64,000 nucleotides of DNA from Fimisoma avicola (lineage in GTDB: Bacteria; Bacillota; Clostridia; Peptostreptococcales; Anaerovoracaceae), in contig DVMO01000006.1 in NCBI GenBank assembly GCA_018714945.1, positions 1-64,000 of the forward strand, read 5' to 3'. Shown here piece by piece: positions 51,825-61,385 of the stretch (its first letter is position 1; every line of letters starts with the position of its first letter). Below the pieces are notes generated by a model, which had not been told where the DNA came from, ran no database searches, and saw nothing but the letters and a program-made list of their open reading frames with translations. The position numbers were made by a program, and so were the translations under genes.

Positions 51825-53603
51825 ATGAAACAAGGCAAGAACAGAAGGCTGGCAAACTCCAAGACCAGGCGGGAGACAGGTCTTGAGTATGTGATGTTCA
51901 ACCTGGACCTTAATACGCCTTTTGGAAAAAAACAGCTTAAAGAAATAAGACCGTATTATCCCGGAGAAGAAGATGAACTGAGAGAAGAACTGGATCGTGT
52001 CGGCAGGATGATACAGTTTGTGAAACAGAACCAGACTTTGACTGATAAGATCCAGGAAGTATTTATGGAAGTGAAGGATCCTTCCCTCACTGTCCAGCGC
52101 AGCGGCAGCGCCACCCTCTCTACAGTCGAACTGTATGAGGTCAAGTCCCTGCTCCTCCAGATGAGACAGCTGCGCAAGCTGACAATGGAGCACGAGATAG
52201 GAGACTATAAAGGCGTACACAGCCCGGCCGAGTGCAGAGCAGCAGCCGGACCGGAAGATGAGGGCTGCTGCACGCCTGTGACGGAAGTGTCCCGCCTTGA
52301 CATGGAAAAGGATCAGGATGCTCCTGTGGTAGATACAGTGCCGGAAGAATATTTCCTGGAGGATACCGAGGATCTTCTGGACGAGCTGGATCCAAGAAAA
52401 GACAGGATGAACACTTTCTACATCTATGATGAGTTCAGCCCTGTGCTGGGTGGATACAGGTCCAAAAAGCGTGAATACGAGCTGATGATCCGCAGAGAAC
52501 AGAAGCAGGCCAGGGATGAGCTCAGAAGACAGCACGGAGTCCAGCTGACGCCGAAATTTGATATCGTGGTCGCCAGATCCCATCCTGATTTTGAAAAGAT
52601 ACAGGATCTTCAGGAACTGGAAGCCGTGGATCAGGATTACATGAGCGTAACATTCCAGCTGAAGCCTACTGACATTATCCGCGGATATATGGCGGAAATG
52701 GAGAACCTCAATGCTGACATAGAGACCGAAGAGGAAAAAGTCAGAGAAGATCTTTCAAGGAAGATTTCCCAAAAGGCGGATGTCATCCTGGCAAACTGCC
52801 AAAAGATGGGAGCTTTGGATCTGGCCCTGGGAAGAGCCATATATTCCATAAAACACGATCTTATAAAACCGGAGATCACAGAAGAACATGTCATCCAATT
52901 TGAAGACGGCCGCAATCTCCAGGTTGAGGATATAATAAAGTCAAAAGGAAAGGAATATTGTCCTGTGTCCCTGTCCCTGAAGGACGGGGTAACGCTCATA
53001 ACAGGAGCCAATATGGGAGGAAAGACCATTTCCCTCAAACTGGCTGGACAGATACCTATCCTTGCCCAGTATGGTTTCTTTGTACCGGCAAAGAAAGCAA
53101 AGGTGGGACTTTCCAATTACATGCAGATACTCATAGGCGATTCCCAGTCCGTAGAAAGAGGCCTTTCCAGCTTCGGCTCGGAAATGGAAGAACTCAAGGA
53201 GATCCTCGATCACGGACAGGACAGGAGCCTGATACTCATAGACGAGATAGCATCCGGCACCAACCCTACAGAAGGAACTGCCCTTACCAGGAGCCTTGTG
53301 GACTATCTCATAGAAAGACCGTATATTTCCCTGATCACGACACATTTTGAAACTGTGACCGAGCGGGAGGGCGTTGTGAACATGCAGGTGAGAGGCCTTG
53401 CCGACTGTGATTTCACAAAGCTCAACAGCGAGATACAGAGGGCAAATCGTCGCGACAGGATAAATATAATATCAAAGTACATGGATTATCGCCTGCAGCG
53501 CGTTGAAAACGGTGCGCAGGTGCCTAAGGATGCTCTGAATATAGCCGCCATGCTCGGTATCGACAAGGCGATCATAGACGGAGCGAAAAAATATATCAGA
53601 TAA
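51825..53603 (+). CDS. kamC: KamC, MutS-like ATPase of the lysine aminomutase cluster
   Basis: 592 aa. The C-terminal half is a MutS-type ATPase: Walker A TGANMGGKTIS (about 393), Walker B LILIDEIASGTNPTEG, and the ITTHFETVTE switch. The N-terminal half lacks the MutS mismatch-binding domain and carries helical segments instead. It belongs to the kam cluster rather than DNA repair and is thought, with KamB, to maintain the aminomutase. ATG 51825 is preferred to the overlapping GTG at 51819. Confidence 0.85.
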   Translation: MKQGKNRRLANSKTRRETGLEYVMFNLDLNTPFGKKQLKEIRPYYPGEEDELREELDRVGRMIQFVKQNQTLTDKIQEVFMEVKDPSLTVQRSGSATLSTVELYEVKSLLLQMRQLRKLTMEHEIGDYKGVHSPAECRAAAGPEDEGCCTPVTEVSRLDMEKDQDAPVVDTVPEEYFLEDTEDLLDELDPRKDRMNTFYIYDEFSPVLGGYRSKKREYELMIRREQKQARDELRRQHGVQLTPKFDIVVARSHPDFEKIQDLQELEAVDQDYMSVTFQLKPTDIIRGYMAEMENLNADIETEEEKVREDLSRKISQKADVILANCQKMGALDLALGRAIYSIKHDLIKPEITEEHVIQFEDGRNLQVEDIIKSKGKEYCPVSLSLKDGVTLITGANMGGKTISLKLAGQIPILAQYGFFVPAKKAKVGLSNYMQILIGDSQSVERGLSSFGSEMEELKEILDHGQDRSLILIDEIASGTNPTEGTALTRSLVDYLIERPYISLITTHFETVTEREGVVNMQVRGLADCDFTKLNSEIQRANRRDRINIISKYMDYRLQRVENGAQVPKDALNIAAMLGIDKAIIDGAKKYIR

Positions 53604-53614
53604 GGAGAAATGGG

Positions 53615-55168
53615 ATGAAAAGCAAACTTAATCTTGACCAGAAAGTTGTTGACAGCGCCCGCCAGCATGCGGCAAATATCGCCCACGACATGCAGGAATT
53701 CATCGATCGTCATACAACGGTATCCACAGAGAGGACCATTGTAAGACTTTTGGGTGTTGACGGCGTGGATGATGTTGATACGCCGCTGCCAAATGTGGTC
53801 GTAGACCAGATCAAGGACGCAGGAGCTCTGCCTACAGGAGCAGCATACCTGATGGGTAATGCAATGGTCCAGACAGGAAAGACTCCGCAGGAGATTGCAG
53901 AGGACATGGCTGCAGGCAAACTTGACATTACCAAGCTGCCTACATGCACTCAGGAAGAAGCTGCCGAGGCATTAAAGCCGGTCATCAAAAAGACTTTTGA
54001 GAAGATCGACGCTCAGATAGCAAAGCGTAAAGAATATCTTTCCACCATAGGCGAAGGTCCGGAACCTTATATCTATGTAATCGTAGCTACCGGAAACATC
54101 TATGAGGATGTGGTGCAGGCTCAGGCCGCTGCAAGACAGGGCGCTGATGTTATCGCTGTTATCAGGACAACAGCCCAGTCCCTGCTTGACTATGTTCCTT
54201 ACGGACCTACTACAGAAGGTTTCGGCGGTACATATGCTACTCAGGAAAACTTCAGGATCATGAGAAAAGCTCTCGACGAAGTAGGAGAAGAGGTTGGCAG
54301 ATATATCAGACTCTGTAACTATTCCTCAGGAATGTGCATGCCTGAGATCGCTGCCATGGGAGCGCTCGAAAGACTTGATATGATGCTCAACGATGCTATC
54401 TACGGCATCCTGTTCAGAGACATCAACATGCAGAGGACTCTGGTAGACCAGTTCATGTCAAGGGTTATCATCGGATACTGCGGTATAATCTTCAACTCAG
54501 GTGAAGACAACTATCTGACCACAGACGATGCCATCGAAGCTGCCCACACCGTAACAGCTTCCCAGTTCATCAACGAACAGTTTGCTGTACTGGCCAACAT
54601 CCCTGAAGAACAGATGGGTCTTGGACACGCATTTGAAATGGACCCTTCAACCGAGGACGGATTCCTGCTTGAACTGGCTCAGGCCCAGATGGCAAGAGAG
54701 ATCTTCCCTAAGGCAAGATTAAAATACATGCCGCCTACAAAGTTCATGACCGGAAATATTTTCAGAGGACACCTGCAGGACGCTCTGTTCAATCTGGTAA
54801 CTGTCTGGACACATCAGTCCATACTGCTGACCGGAATGCTGACAGAAGCCATCCATACACCGTTCATGCAGGACAGATATCTCTCAATAGAAAACGCCAA
54901 ATATATCTTCAATAACTGCAGACATATAGGCGATGAGATCGAATTCAAAGAGGGCGGCATAATCCAGAGCCGTGCTCACGAAGTTCTCAAGAAGGCTGAT
55001 GACCTTCTGGCTGAAGTGGAAAAGGAAGGCCTCTTCTCAACCATCGAGAAAGGTATCTTCGGCGGAGTTAAGCGTCCGTTCGACGGCGGCCACGGCCTTG
55101 AAGGCGTTTGCACCAAGGGCGAAAACTACTTCAATCCGTTTATTCCACTGTTCATGGATCATAAATAA
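53615..55168 (+). CDS. kamD: lysine 5,6-aminomutase alpha subunit
   Basis: 517 aa, B12- and PLP-dependent enzyme moving the terminal amino group of L-beta-lysine to give 3,5-diaminohexanoate. Length and stretches such as VDDVDTPLPNVVVDQIKDAG, YGPTTEGFGGTYATQENF and NYSSGMCMPEIAAMGALERLD match the family. AAGGAGAAATGGG precedes the ATG. 15 bp separate it from kamE. Confidence 0.96.
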   Translation: MKSKLNLDQKVVDSARQHAANIAHDMQEFIDRHTTVSTERTIVRLLGVDGVDDVDTPLPNVVVDQIKDAGALPTGAAYLMGNAMVQTGKTPQEIAEDMAAGKLDITKLPTCTQEEAAEALKPVIKKTFEKIDAQIAKRKEYLSTIGEGPEPYIYVIVATGNIYEDVVQAQAAARQGADVIAVIRTTAQSLLDYVPYGPTTEGFGGTYATQENFRIMRKALDEVGEEVGRYIRLCNYSSGMCMPEIAAMGALERLDMMLNDAIYGILFRDINMQRTLVDQFMSRVIIGYCGIIFNSGEDNYLTTDDAIEAAHTVTASQFINEQFAVLANIPEEQMGLGHAFEMDPSTEDGFLLELAQAQMAREIFPKARLKYMPPTKFMTGNIFRGHLQDALFNLVTVWTHQSILLTGMLTEAIHTPFMQDRYLSIENAKYIFNNCRHIGDEIEFKEGGIIQSRAHEVLKKADDLLAEVEKEGLFSTIEKGIFGGVKRPFDGGHGLEGVCTKGENYFNPFIPLFMDHK

Positions 55169-55183
55169 GGAGGTGCGCTTACG

Positions 55184-55978
55184 ATGGCAGAAAATAAAAC
55201 AGCTACTACCAAGGTAGATTTAACTTGTGTAAAGCCTTACGGCGACGCGCTGAACGACGGAAAAGTTCAGATATCATTCACTCTTCCGGTACCTTACGGT
55301 GAAGAAGCGGAAGAATGTGCAAAACAGTATGTAAAGAAGCTCGGCCTGGAAGAGCCAAATGTGGCATATTACTGCGAACTCACAACAGGATATACATTCT
55401 TTAATGTTTACGGATCAGCTCAGCCTACTATCGACTATACGGCCATTAAAGTCCCTAAGGTAGAGGGAACTGTCATGGACCGTGTTGAGTGCGGCGAATG
55501 GATAGCTGAACACATCGGCAGAGACATTGTCGTAGTAGGAGCTTCCATCGAATCAGACGCTCATACAGTAGGTATCGACGCCATAATCCAGATGAAGGGC
55601 TTCCATGGTCACTTCGGTCTGGAAAGATTCAAGAATGTAGTTGCATACAACATGGTCTCCCAGGTTCCTTGTGAGGAACTGATAGCCAAGGCTAAAGAAG
55701 TAAACGCTGACGCTATCCTGGTTTCCCAGACAGTAACTCAGAAGGACATCCACATCAAACAGCTCACCAAGATGGAAGAACTGGTTGAAGCCGAGGGCCT
55801 CAGAGATAAGATAATCCTCACCTGCGGCGGTCCTAGGATTTCCCATGAGCTGGCTCAGGAGCTTGGATATGACGCAGGATTCGGACCTGGAAAATATGCC
55901 GAGCATGTAATGAGCTACATCATGCAGGAAGTTGAAAAGAGAGGCTGGCAGAACAAGCCAAAGATCGAAGACCGCTAA
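55184..55978 (+). CDS. kamE: lysine 5,6-aminomutase beta subunit
   Basis: 264 aa subunit with the cobalamin-binding DxHxxG motif in ESDAHTVGID and the Rossmann-like B12 domain (VNADAILVSQTVTQKD, DKIILTCGGPRISHELA). The N-terminal part supplies the PLP Lys. AAGGAGGTGCG precedes the ATG. Confidence 0.96.
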   Translation: MAENKTATTKVDLTCVKPYGDALNDGKVQISFTLPVPYGEEAEECAKQYVKKLGLEEPNVAYYCELTTGYTFFNVYGSAQPTIDYTAIKVPKVEGTVMDRVECGEWIAEHIGRDIVVVGASIESDAHTVGIDAIIQMKGFHGHFGLERFKNVVAYNMVSQVPCEELIAKAKEVNADAILVSQTVTQKDIHIKQLTKMEELVEAEGLRDKIILTCGGPRISHELAQELGYDAGFGPGKYAEHVMSYIMQEVEKRGWQNKPKIEDR

Positions 55979-55996
55979 AATATGATCCCGGCCCGG

Positions 55997-56025
55997 TTGA
56001 CATCAGCCAACGAATGGGATAAAGT
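55997..56025 (+). promoter_or_regulatory. possible internal promoter before the CoA-transferase genes
   Basis: TTGACA and TAAAGT with a 17-bp spacer in the 91-bp gap after kamE. Confidence 0.35.
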
Positions 56026-56069
56026 TATATTAAGATCAACATACAATATTTGAGAAAGGTGATACGAAC

Positions 56070-56795
56070 ATGATCAACAAAATTATGACTGCAGATGAAG
56101 CAGTTGCAGGCGTAAAAGACGGTATGACCATCATGGTCGGCGGATTCCTGGCAACAGGTTCACCGGAAGTTCTTATGGATGCGCTTGTAAGAAAAGGCGT
56201 AAAGCACCTTACGGTTATAGCTAATGACGGAGGACTGGATGCAGGTCAGCCTGCCGGAGAATTTGCCGGCAAGACAGCAAGAGGAGTAGGAAAGCTTCTT
56301 GAACATCACATGGTAGACCACATCATCGCTTCCCATCTTGGTGTAAACCCTAAGCTGAACGAACAGTTTGCTGAAGGTACTCTTAAATATACCCTCGTTC
56401 CGCAGGGAACTCTGGCTGAAAAGATCAGAGCCGCTGCTTACGGCCTGGGCGGAGTCCTGACTCCTACCGGAGTAGGTACTCCTATGGAGACAGAGCTGGA
56501 TGAACTGGGAAGAAAGAAACAGGTAGTTGAGATCGAAGGCAAGAAGTATCTGCTGGAGCTCCCTCTCCATGCCGACTATGCTTTCATCAGACCTTCTGTA
56601 GCTGATAAATTCGGTAATTTCTACTGCAAGAAAGCTACTAAGAATTTCAACTATGTAATGGCAGGAGCCGCTGACAAGACTATCATAGCTCCTGAAAAAA
56701 TCGTAGAAATTGGCGAGATCGACCCTGATATGTTCGCAGTAGCGGGCGTGCTGGTAGATGCAATCGCGGAAGGAGAGAAACCATGGCAGATTTAA
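56070..56795 (+). CDS. atoD: acetoacetate CoA-transferase subunit A
   Basis: 241 aa family I CoA-transferase subunit. It starts MINKIMTADEAVAGVKDGMTIMVGGFLATGSPE and has LIANDGG-like TVIANDGGLDAGQ. In lysine fermenters this enzyme exchanges CoA between butyryl-CoA and acetoacetate, the other product of Kce. AGAAAGGTGATACG precedes the ATG; it overlaps the B subunit by 13 bp. Confidence 0.92.
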   Translation: MINKIMTADEAVAGVKDGMTIMVGGFLATGSPEVLMDALVRKGVKHLTVIANDGGLDAGQPAGEFAGKTARGVGKLLEHHMVDHIIASHLGVNPKLNEQFAEGTLKYTLVPQGTLAEKIRAAAYGLGGVLTPTGVGTPMETELDELGRKKQVVEIEGKKYLLELPLHADYAFIRPSVADKFGNFYCKKATKNFNYVMAGAADKTIIAPEKIVEIGEIDPDMFAVAGVLVDAIAEGEKPWQI

Positions 56796-57439
56796 AACAG
56801 AGAATCGCAAAGAGATGTGCGAAAGAATTTAAAGACGGCGAATTCGCCAATCTGGGGATCGGTCTCCCTACTATGGTAGCTGACTACATTCCTGATGACA
56901 TCATGGTTACATTCCACTCCGAAAACGGATTTGCCGGTATCGATGCAATGGCTGACGAAAGCAATCTGGATGTGGATATAATCAACTCAGGCGGATCATA
57001 TGTAACCGCAGTTGACAGGGTTAAATACTTTGATACAGCCGAATCTTTCGGTCTGGTAAGAGGCGGACATGTAAGAGCCACCGTCCTGGGCGCAATGGAA
57101 GTTGCCGAAAACGGAGACCTGGCAAACTGGATCGTACCAGGCAAGAAAGTTGCCGGTATGGGCGGAGCCATGGACCTGTGCACAGGATGTCCTGAAGTTA
57201 TCATCGTAATGCTCCACACCAACAAAGGTAAGCCTAAGATCCTGAAAAAATGCTCTCTGCCGCTTACTGCAGAAAAGTGCGTTTCCAAGATCATAACCGA
57301 GATGGGCGTTATGGAAGTAAGAGAAGACGGTATCTGGGTAGTTGAACTCCACCCTGATTACACCAAAGAAGACATTCAGGCTGCAACTGAATGTGAACTC
57401 CACTTCGATCCTGATATGAAGGCAATGGAAGAGGAGTAA
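56783..57439 (+). CDS. atoA: acetoacetate CoA-transferase subunit B
   Basis: 218 aa. The catalytic Glu of family I CoA-transferases lies in the VTFHSENGF motif near residue 53, preceded by ANLGIGLPTMVADYIP. AGGAGAGAAACC precedes the ATG, inside the end of the A gene. Last gene of the kam run before a large hairpin. Confidence 0.94.
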   Translation: MADLKQRIAKRCAKEFKDGEFANLGIGLPTMVADYIPDDIMVTFHSENGFAGIDAMADESNLDVDIINSGGSYVTAVDRVKYFDTAESFGLVRGGHVRATVLGAMEVAENGDLANWIVPGKKVAGMGGAMDLCTGCPEVIIVMLHTNKGKPKILKKCSLPLTAEKCVSKIITEMGVMEVREDGIWVVELHPDYTKEDIQAATECELHFDPDMKAMEEE

Positions 57440-57464
57440 AAAAATTCCAGCATGACATATAATA

Positions 57465-57507
57465 GCAAAGACCGCTGTGTACCGCAAAGGCGCACAGCGG
57501 TCTTTGC
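57465..57507 (+). terminator. hairpin after the kam/ato operon
   Basis: GCAAAGACCGCTGTG (57465-57479) pairs perfectly with CACAGCGGTCTTTGC (57493-57507), 15 bp. No T-run follows, so it may be a Rho-dependent or 3'-stabilising structure. Confidence 0.6.
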
Positions 57508-57571
57508 GTATACGGAAAAAGTTCCGGAGGTTGTGTTCTCAAAGGAAAACATAAAATTTGCGTTAAGATTA

Positions 57572-57601
57572 TTGACATTTATGTAAAGAAAGTGTTAAAA
57601 T
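57572..57601 (+). promoter_or_regulatory. promoter of the YfcC-family carrier gene
   Basis: TTGACA and TAAAAT with an 18-bp spacer, about 60 bp before the ATG. No sigma-54 pattern is seen here, so the carrier is probably not under the same activator. Confidence 0.5.
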
Positions 57602-57660
57602 ATCGGATATAATGTTAAGGAAGTGCAAAGAAAATGCACAAAAGGAGGAATTACAATCAA

Positions 57661-59073
57661 ATGGAACAGAAGAAAAAGAAATTTACCGTACCTCATGTGT
57701 ACATCTTGCTGCTGTTGATGATCCTTATTTTTTCACTTCTTTCTTACATAGTTCCGGCCGGAACATACGATATGATGACTATCGTAGACAATCCGGAAAC
57801 GGGACACGAAAGAGAAGTAGTAAATCCGGACTCATTTTCGTATGTTGAATCAACTCCAGTTACGCTGCTGCAATTTCTGACTGCGGTACCGCGCGGACTG
57901 CAAGAAACTGCGCAGATCATTTTCTTTATATTTATAGTAGGCGGAGCAATGGCCGTTGTAAATGAAACAAAAGCCATTGAAGCCGGCATGGGAAGGCTTA
58001 TCAAAAACCTCAAGAGCAAATCTTGGATAATCATTCCCGTGGCCATGTTCTTCTTCTCTATCTGCGGATCCGTATTCGGTATGGCCGAAGAAACCCTGCC
58101 GTTCATCCCTATCTTTGTAGGACTGATGATAGCAGCCGGTTATGACTCGATCACCGGAACTGCCGTTGTATTCTGCGGAGCCGGAGCAGGATTTGCCGGA
58201 GCATTTATCAACCCGTTCACGATCCAGGTTGCCCAGGGTATCGCCCAGGTGGAGATCCTCTCAGGAATGGGATTCAGGATTGTTATGTACATATGTATGC
58301 TGATCCTTACCGTGGCGTTTGTTCTCCGTTATGCTTCAAAAGTTAAGAAAGACCCTACCCTTTCTCTCATGCACGAAGATGACATCAAGAGAGAAGATGT
58401 GGTCGATCTTGAGGCTCTGCCTGAGTTTGACGGAAGAAGAAAAGCGATACTGATCGTATTCGTCATAGCTATAATCTTCCTGGTTTACGCAGTCGTTACC
58501 TGGGGATGGTACATGGACGAGATTGCTGCACTGTTCTTTGTAATGTCATGGATAGTTGCGCTGATCGACAAGAACCTTGGATTCAACAGCTATGCTGAGA
58601 CCCTTGGAAAAGGTATGGCCGATGTTGCAGGCGGCGCATTGGTAGTAGGTTTTGCAAGAGGTATCCTGGTAGTAATGACTGACGGAAATATCCTGCACAC
58701 CATCCTTCACTCCTGTGCCGGTTTCCTGGAAAAGCTGCCTTCAATGGTATCAGCCGTCGGAATGTATATCTTCCAGTGCCTGCTCAACTTCATCGTTCCG
58801 TCAGGTTCAGGACAGGCTGCCGTATCAATGCCGATCATGGCTCCTCTGTCAGATCTGGTAGGAGTTACAAGGCAGACCGCATGTATTGCCTTCCAGCTGG
58901 GCGATGGTATCTCGAATATATTCACGCCGACTTCCGGTTACTTCATGGCCGGTCTTGCCCTTGCCAAGATTCCTTGGGCAAAATGGGCAAAATGGATCTT
59001 GCCGCTTATTGGATTGCAGTATCTGCTTGGCGCAGTATTCGTAGTTGTAGCGCAGATCATAGGATTACAGTAA
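57661..59073 (+). CDS. YfcC-family membrane carrier
   Basis: 470 aa with about twelve helices (HVYILLLLMILIFSLLSYIVPAGTYD at the start; GADFAG-type GAGAGFAGAFINPFT; IVPSGSGQAAVSMPIM in the second half). YfcC/DcuC-like proteins move dicarboxylates, short-chain acids or basic amino acids. Here its place behind the kam operon suggests lysine or a fermentation acid, but this is not proven. ATG 57661 follows AAAGGAGGAATTAC; ATG 57634 is the alternative. Confidence 0.85.
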   Translation: MEQKKKKFTVPHVYILLLLMILIFSLLSYIVPAGTYDMMTIVDNPETGHEREVVNPDSFSYVESTPVTLLQFLTAVPRGLQETAQIIFFIFIVGGAMAVVNETKAIEAGMGRLIKNLKSKSWIIIPVAMFFFSICGSVFGMAEETLPFIPIFVGLMIAAGYDSITGTAVVFCGAGAGFAGAFINPFTIQVAQGIAQVEILSGMGFRIVMYICMLILTVAFVLRYASKVKKDPTLSLMHEDDIKREDVVDLEALPEFDGRRKAILIVFVIAIIFLVYAVVTWGWYMDEIAALFFVMSWIVALIDKNLGFNSYAETLGKGMADVAGGALVVGFARGILVVMTDGNILHTILHSCAGFLEKLPSMVSAVGMYIFQCLLNFIVPSGSGQAAVSMPIMAPLSDLVGVTRQTACIAFQLGDGISNIFTPTSGYFMAGLALAKIPWAKWAKWILPLIGLQYLLGAVFVVVAQIIGLQ

Positions 59074-59090
59074 AATCAGATTTTTGAATA

Positions 59091-59150
59091 AAAAGGAGTG
59101 GGGCTTCCCCGGCAGGTATAAACAGCCGGAGGAGGCCCCGCTCCTTTTTT
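59091..59150. terminator. bidirectional terminator
   Basis: AAAAGGAGTGGGGC (59091-59104) pairs with GCCCCGCTCCTTTT (59135-59148), with GG/CC pairs inside. A and T runs serve the carrier gene and the converging regulator. Confidence 0.85.
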
Positions 59151-59154
59151 GTCG

Positions 59155-61192
59155 TCATTTTCTGCTTAACATTTCTTTGCCCTTTTCGGTGAGTCTTGAG
59201 CCTGACCGGCCGGATGAGGAATAGATGAGCCCTTCCTGCTTGAATTCCGACAGATACCGTTTCAATATCCCTTCCCCGACGGAAAGCCCCTCCTCAGCAA
59301 GTTTGTCCATGAGCACACCCCTTCCGATGCCGGAAAAAGGTGTGGAGTTCCTGCCTATGACAGAAAGTATGGCAAGGCGCAGATCCCGGCTGTCTTTCTG
59401 ACTGTCTGGAGGGGGGTAATGCCATTACATGTGATATCCGCCCCGCTGAAACCGTCATCGGGGATGTGGCCGGAACGGATGCCCGAAATATAGCCGGGGA
59501 TCTGCCCCATGGTCCTGAAGTATGATGCAGCGTTTTCCAGTTCCCTGACATTTCTGGCCAGCCGTATTCCATGAGTATACGGCGGTCAGCAGGGCTCAGG
59601 AGTCCAAACTGCCTTCCGAGAAAGACCTTGAGGAGCGGCAGTATGTCATCCTTTCTGTGACGGAGGGGAACAATGCTCAGGGGTATCACATTCAGCCGGA
59701 AAAACAGGTCCTCACGGAAATCTCCATTGGCGACTTTCTTCTCAAGATCTGCGTTGGTAGCTGCAATGATCCTGGCGTCGATATCTACGATCTTGCCGCT
59801 GCCTACGCGCATGATCTGCTTTTCCTGGATCACACGCAGCAGCCTAGTCTGAAGATTCGGCGATATATCGCCGATCTCGTCCAGAAAGATGGTGCCGTGT
59901 TTTGCGTGTTCAAACAGGCCGGGCTTTCCGCCCTTGCTGGCTCCGGTAAATGACCCCTCTTCATAGCCGAACAGCTCGCTTTCCAGCAGGTTTTCAGGGA
60001 TGGCCGCACAGTTGACAGCGACAAAAGGATATTTTTTCCTGGCAGAGTGGTTGTGGATGGACTGGGCAAGCAATTCCTTGCCTGTGCCGCTCTCGCCCCG
60101 GATAAGGATGGTATAGTCGGAAAGTGCGGCCTTTTTAGCCATATCTATGCATGTCCTCATGGGAGCCGACCGATGTATGATGTCAGAGAAAGTATAGCGG
60201 GCATAAAAACCCGTCTGCCTGAGCATGCGGCTCATATTGCTTTCTTTTTCCCTGAGATCGTTTTCGTTTTGAAGTATCAGATAGCTGCCTACATGCTCGT
60301 CCATGAGGGAAATATCTGTTTTTTCAGCCATATAATTTATGCCGTTAAATTTAATAAGCTCGTCCCTAAAGGATTTAAGCTCGAGAAGCCTGGCAGGGAG
60401 GATTTCTTTTTCCGGAAAAGTCTGACCGCATTCTATTTGAAAAACACCGTAGGCCATCTCGTTGATAAAGTGGACCTGATCGTTTTTGCCAACAAGGATT
60501 ATGAGACGAGATGAATCGTTGATGATGTTGTCGAGCATGCTGTCCTTTAAAAAATTGCTGAGAAAGCTGTTTATGTAATCCGCCCCGGTATCCAGCTCAT
60601 CCCTTATCTTGCGGAGGAGGCTGCCGTGGATGTGAGCGTTGTTTAGTCCAAGGACGGAGATGACTTTTCGGAAAGTTTCAAAACTAACATCGCGGTTGTG
60701 TATGTTAAGGACATTTTTAATATGAGGAGGCACCAGATGCTCTGACATTTCGGTGACGATGGCCGTATCAATGCTCTCATATCCATTTGATTGTGATACT
60801 AAAGGCTCAAAGGGAATAAGCTTAATATGACTGACCCCGAGCTCATATATCATGTACATGGTCTGGAGGATGCTTTCCCTGGAATCGTTGACAACGAGGA
60901 CACTGGTACCGGCAGGCAGGTCTATGACAGGCTGGAGATATTGCTGCTTTATATTCCTTTTCATTACGACTATCTTGGTAAAGTCGTCGATATGACCGAG
61001 CAGGTCGATGAGAGATTCCTCGTAGCACAGGATATACACATCTGCGTCTATCTGCTGGCCGGGTTCAAATTCGTTGGTATAATAATTGGTTATGTGTATG
61101 TAGCCTCCCAGGACATCATAGAAATTGTCCTCCAGATGCTTTATAGCTTCTGGATTTTCCCTGTCTCTGTAAAAAATTGCGACTTCTTTCAT
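59155..61192 (-). pseudogene. sigma-54-dependent activator with two one-base frameshifts
   Basis: About 679 aa if read through. N-terminal sensor region (1 to about 230), a PAS-like part (LIILVGKNDQVHFINEMAYG), then AAA+ with GESGTGKE, GSFTGA and IFLDEIGD. Near 59554 the GNVREL motif breaks: one G appears missing, giving PEMSGNWKTLH instead of PGNVRELENAA. A second one-base loss falls in the C6 tract (minus strand) at 59411-59416. Beyond it the frame resumes as a winged helix ending LTEKGKEMLSRK, with no Fis domain. GGAGGCGATCTT precedes the start. Sequencing error and true decay both remain possible. It likely controls the divergent operon at 61386. Confidence 0.8.
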
Positions 61193-61259
61193 AAGATCGC
61201 CTCCGAACTGTCAGTTTCTGATATTGTATCAGATTGATTCTGTGACAGTCAAGGGATAT

Positions 61260-61307
61260 GAGGAAAGGACAGGACAGATGGATGGAGGAAAGGACAGGAC
61301 AGATGGA
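61260..61307. repeat. 23-bp direct repeat upstream of a sigma-54 promoter
   Basis: A 23-bp sequence starting GAGGAAAGGACAGGACAG occurs at 61260-61282 and exactly again at 61285-61307, with a 25-bp period. It ends 15 bp before the -24 element and may hold activator sites (ACAGG/GACAG) or be a slippage duplication. Confidence 0.85.
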
Positions 61308-61321
61308 AGCGACAGATCATG

Positions 61322-61337
61322 TTGGCACGGGGTTTGC
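61322..61337 (+). promoter_or_regulatory. sigma-54 promoter of the SDR-NhaC operon
   Basis: TTGGCACGGGGTTTGC, full -24/-12 consensus with 10 bp between GG and GC, about 50 bp before the SDR start codon. Confidence 0.92.
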
Positions 61338-61385
61338 ACATAAGAAAGAATAGGATAGAAAATTATTATGGTAAAGGAGGTAATC

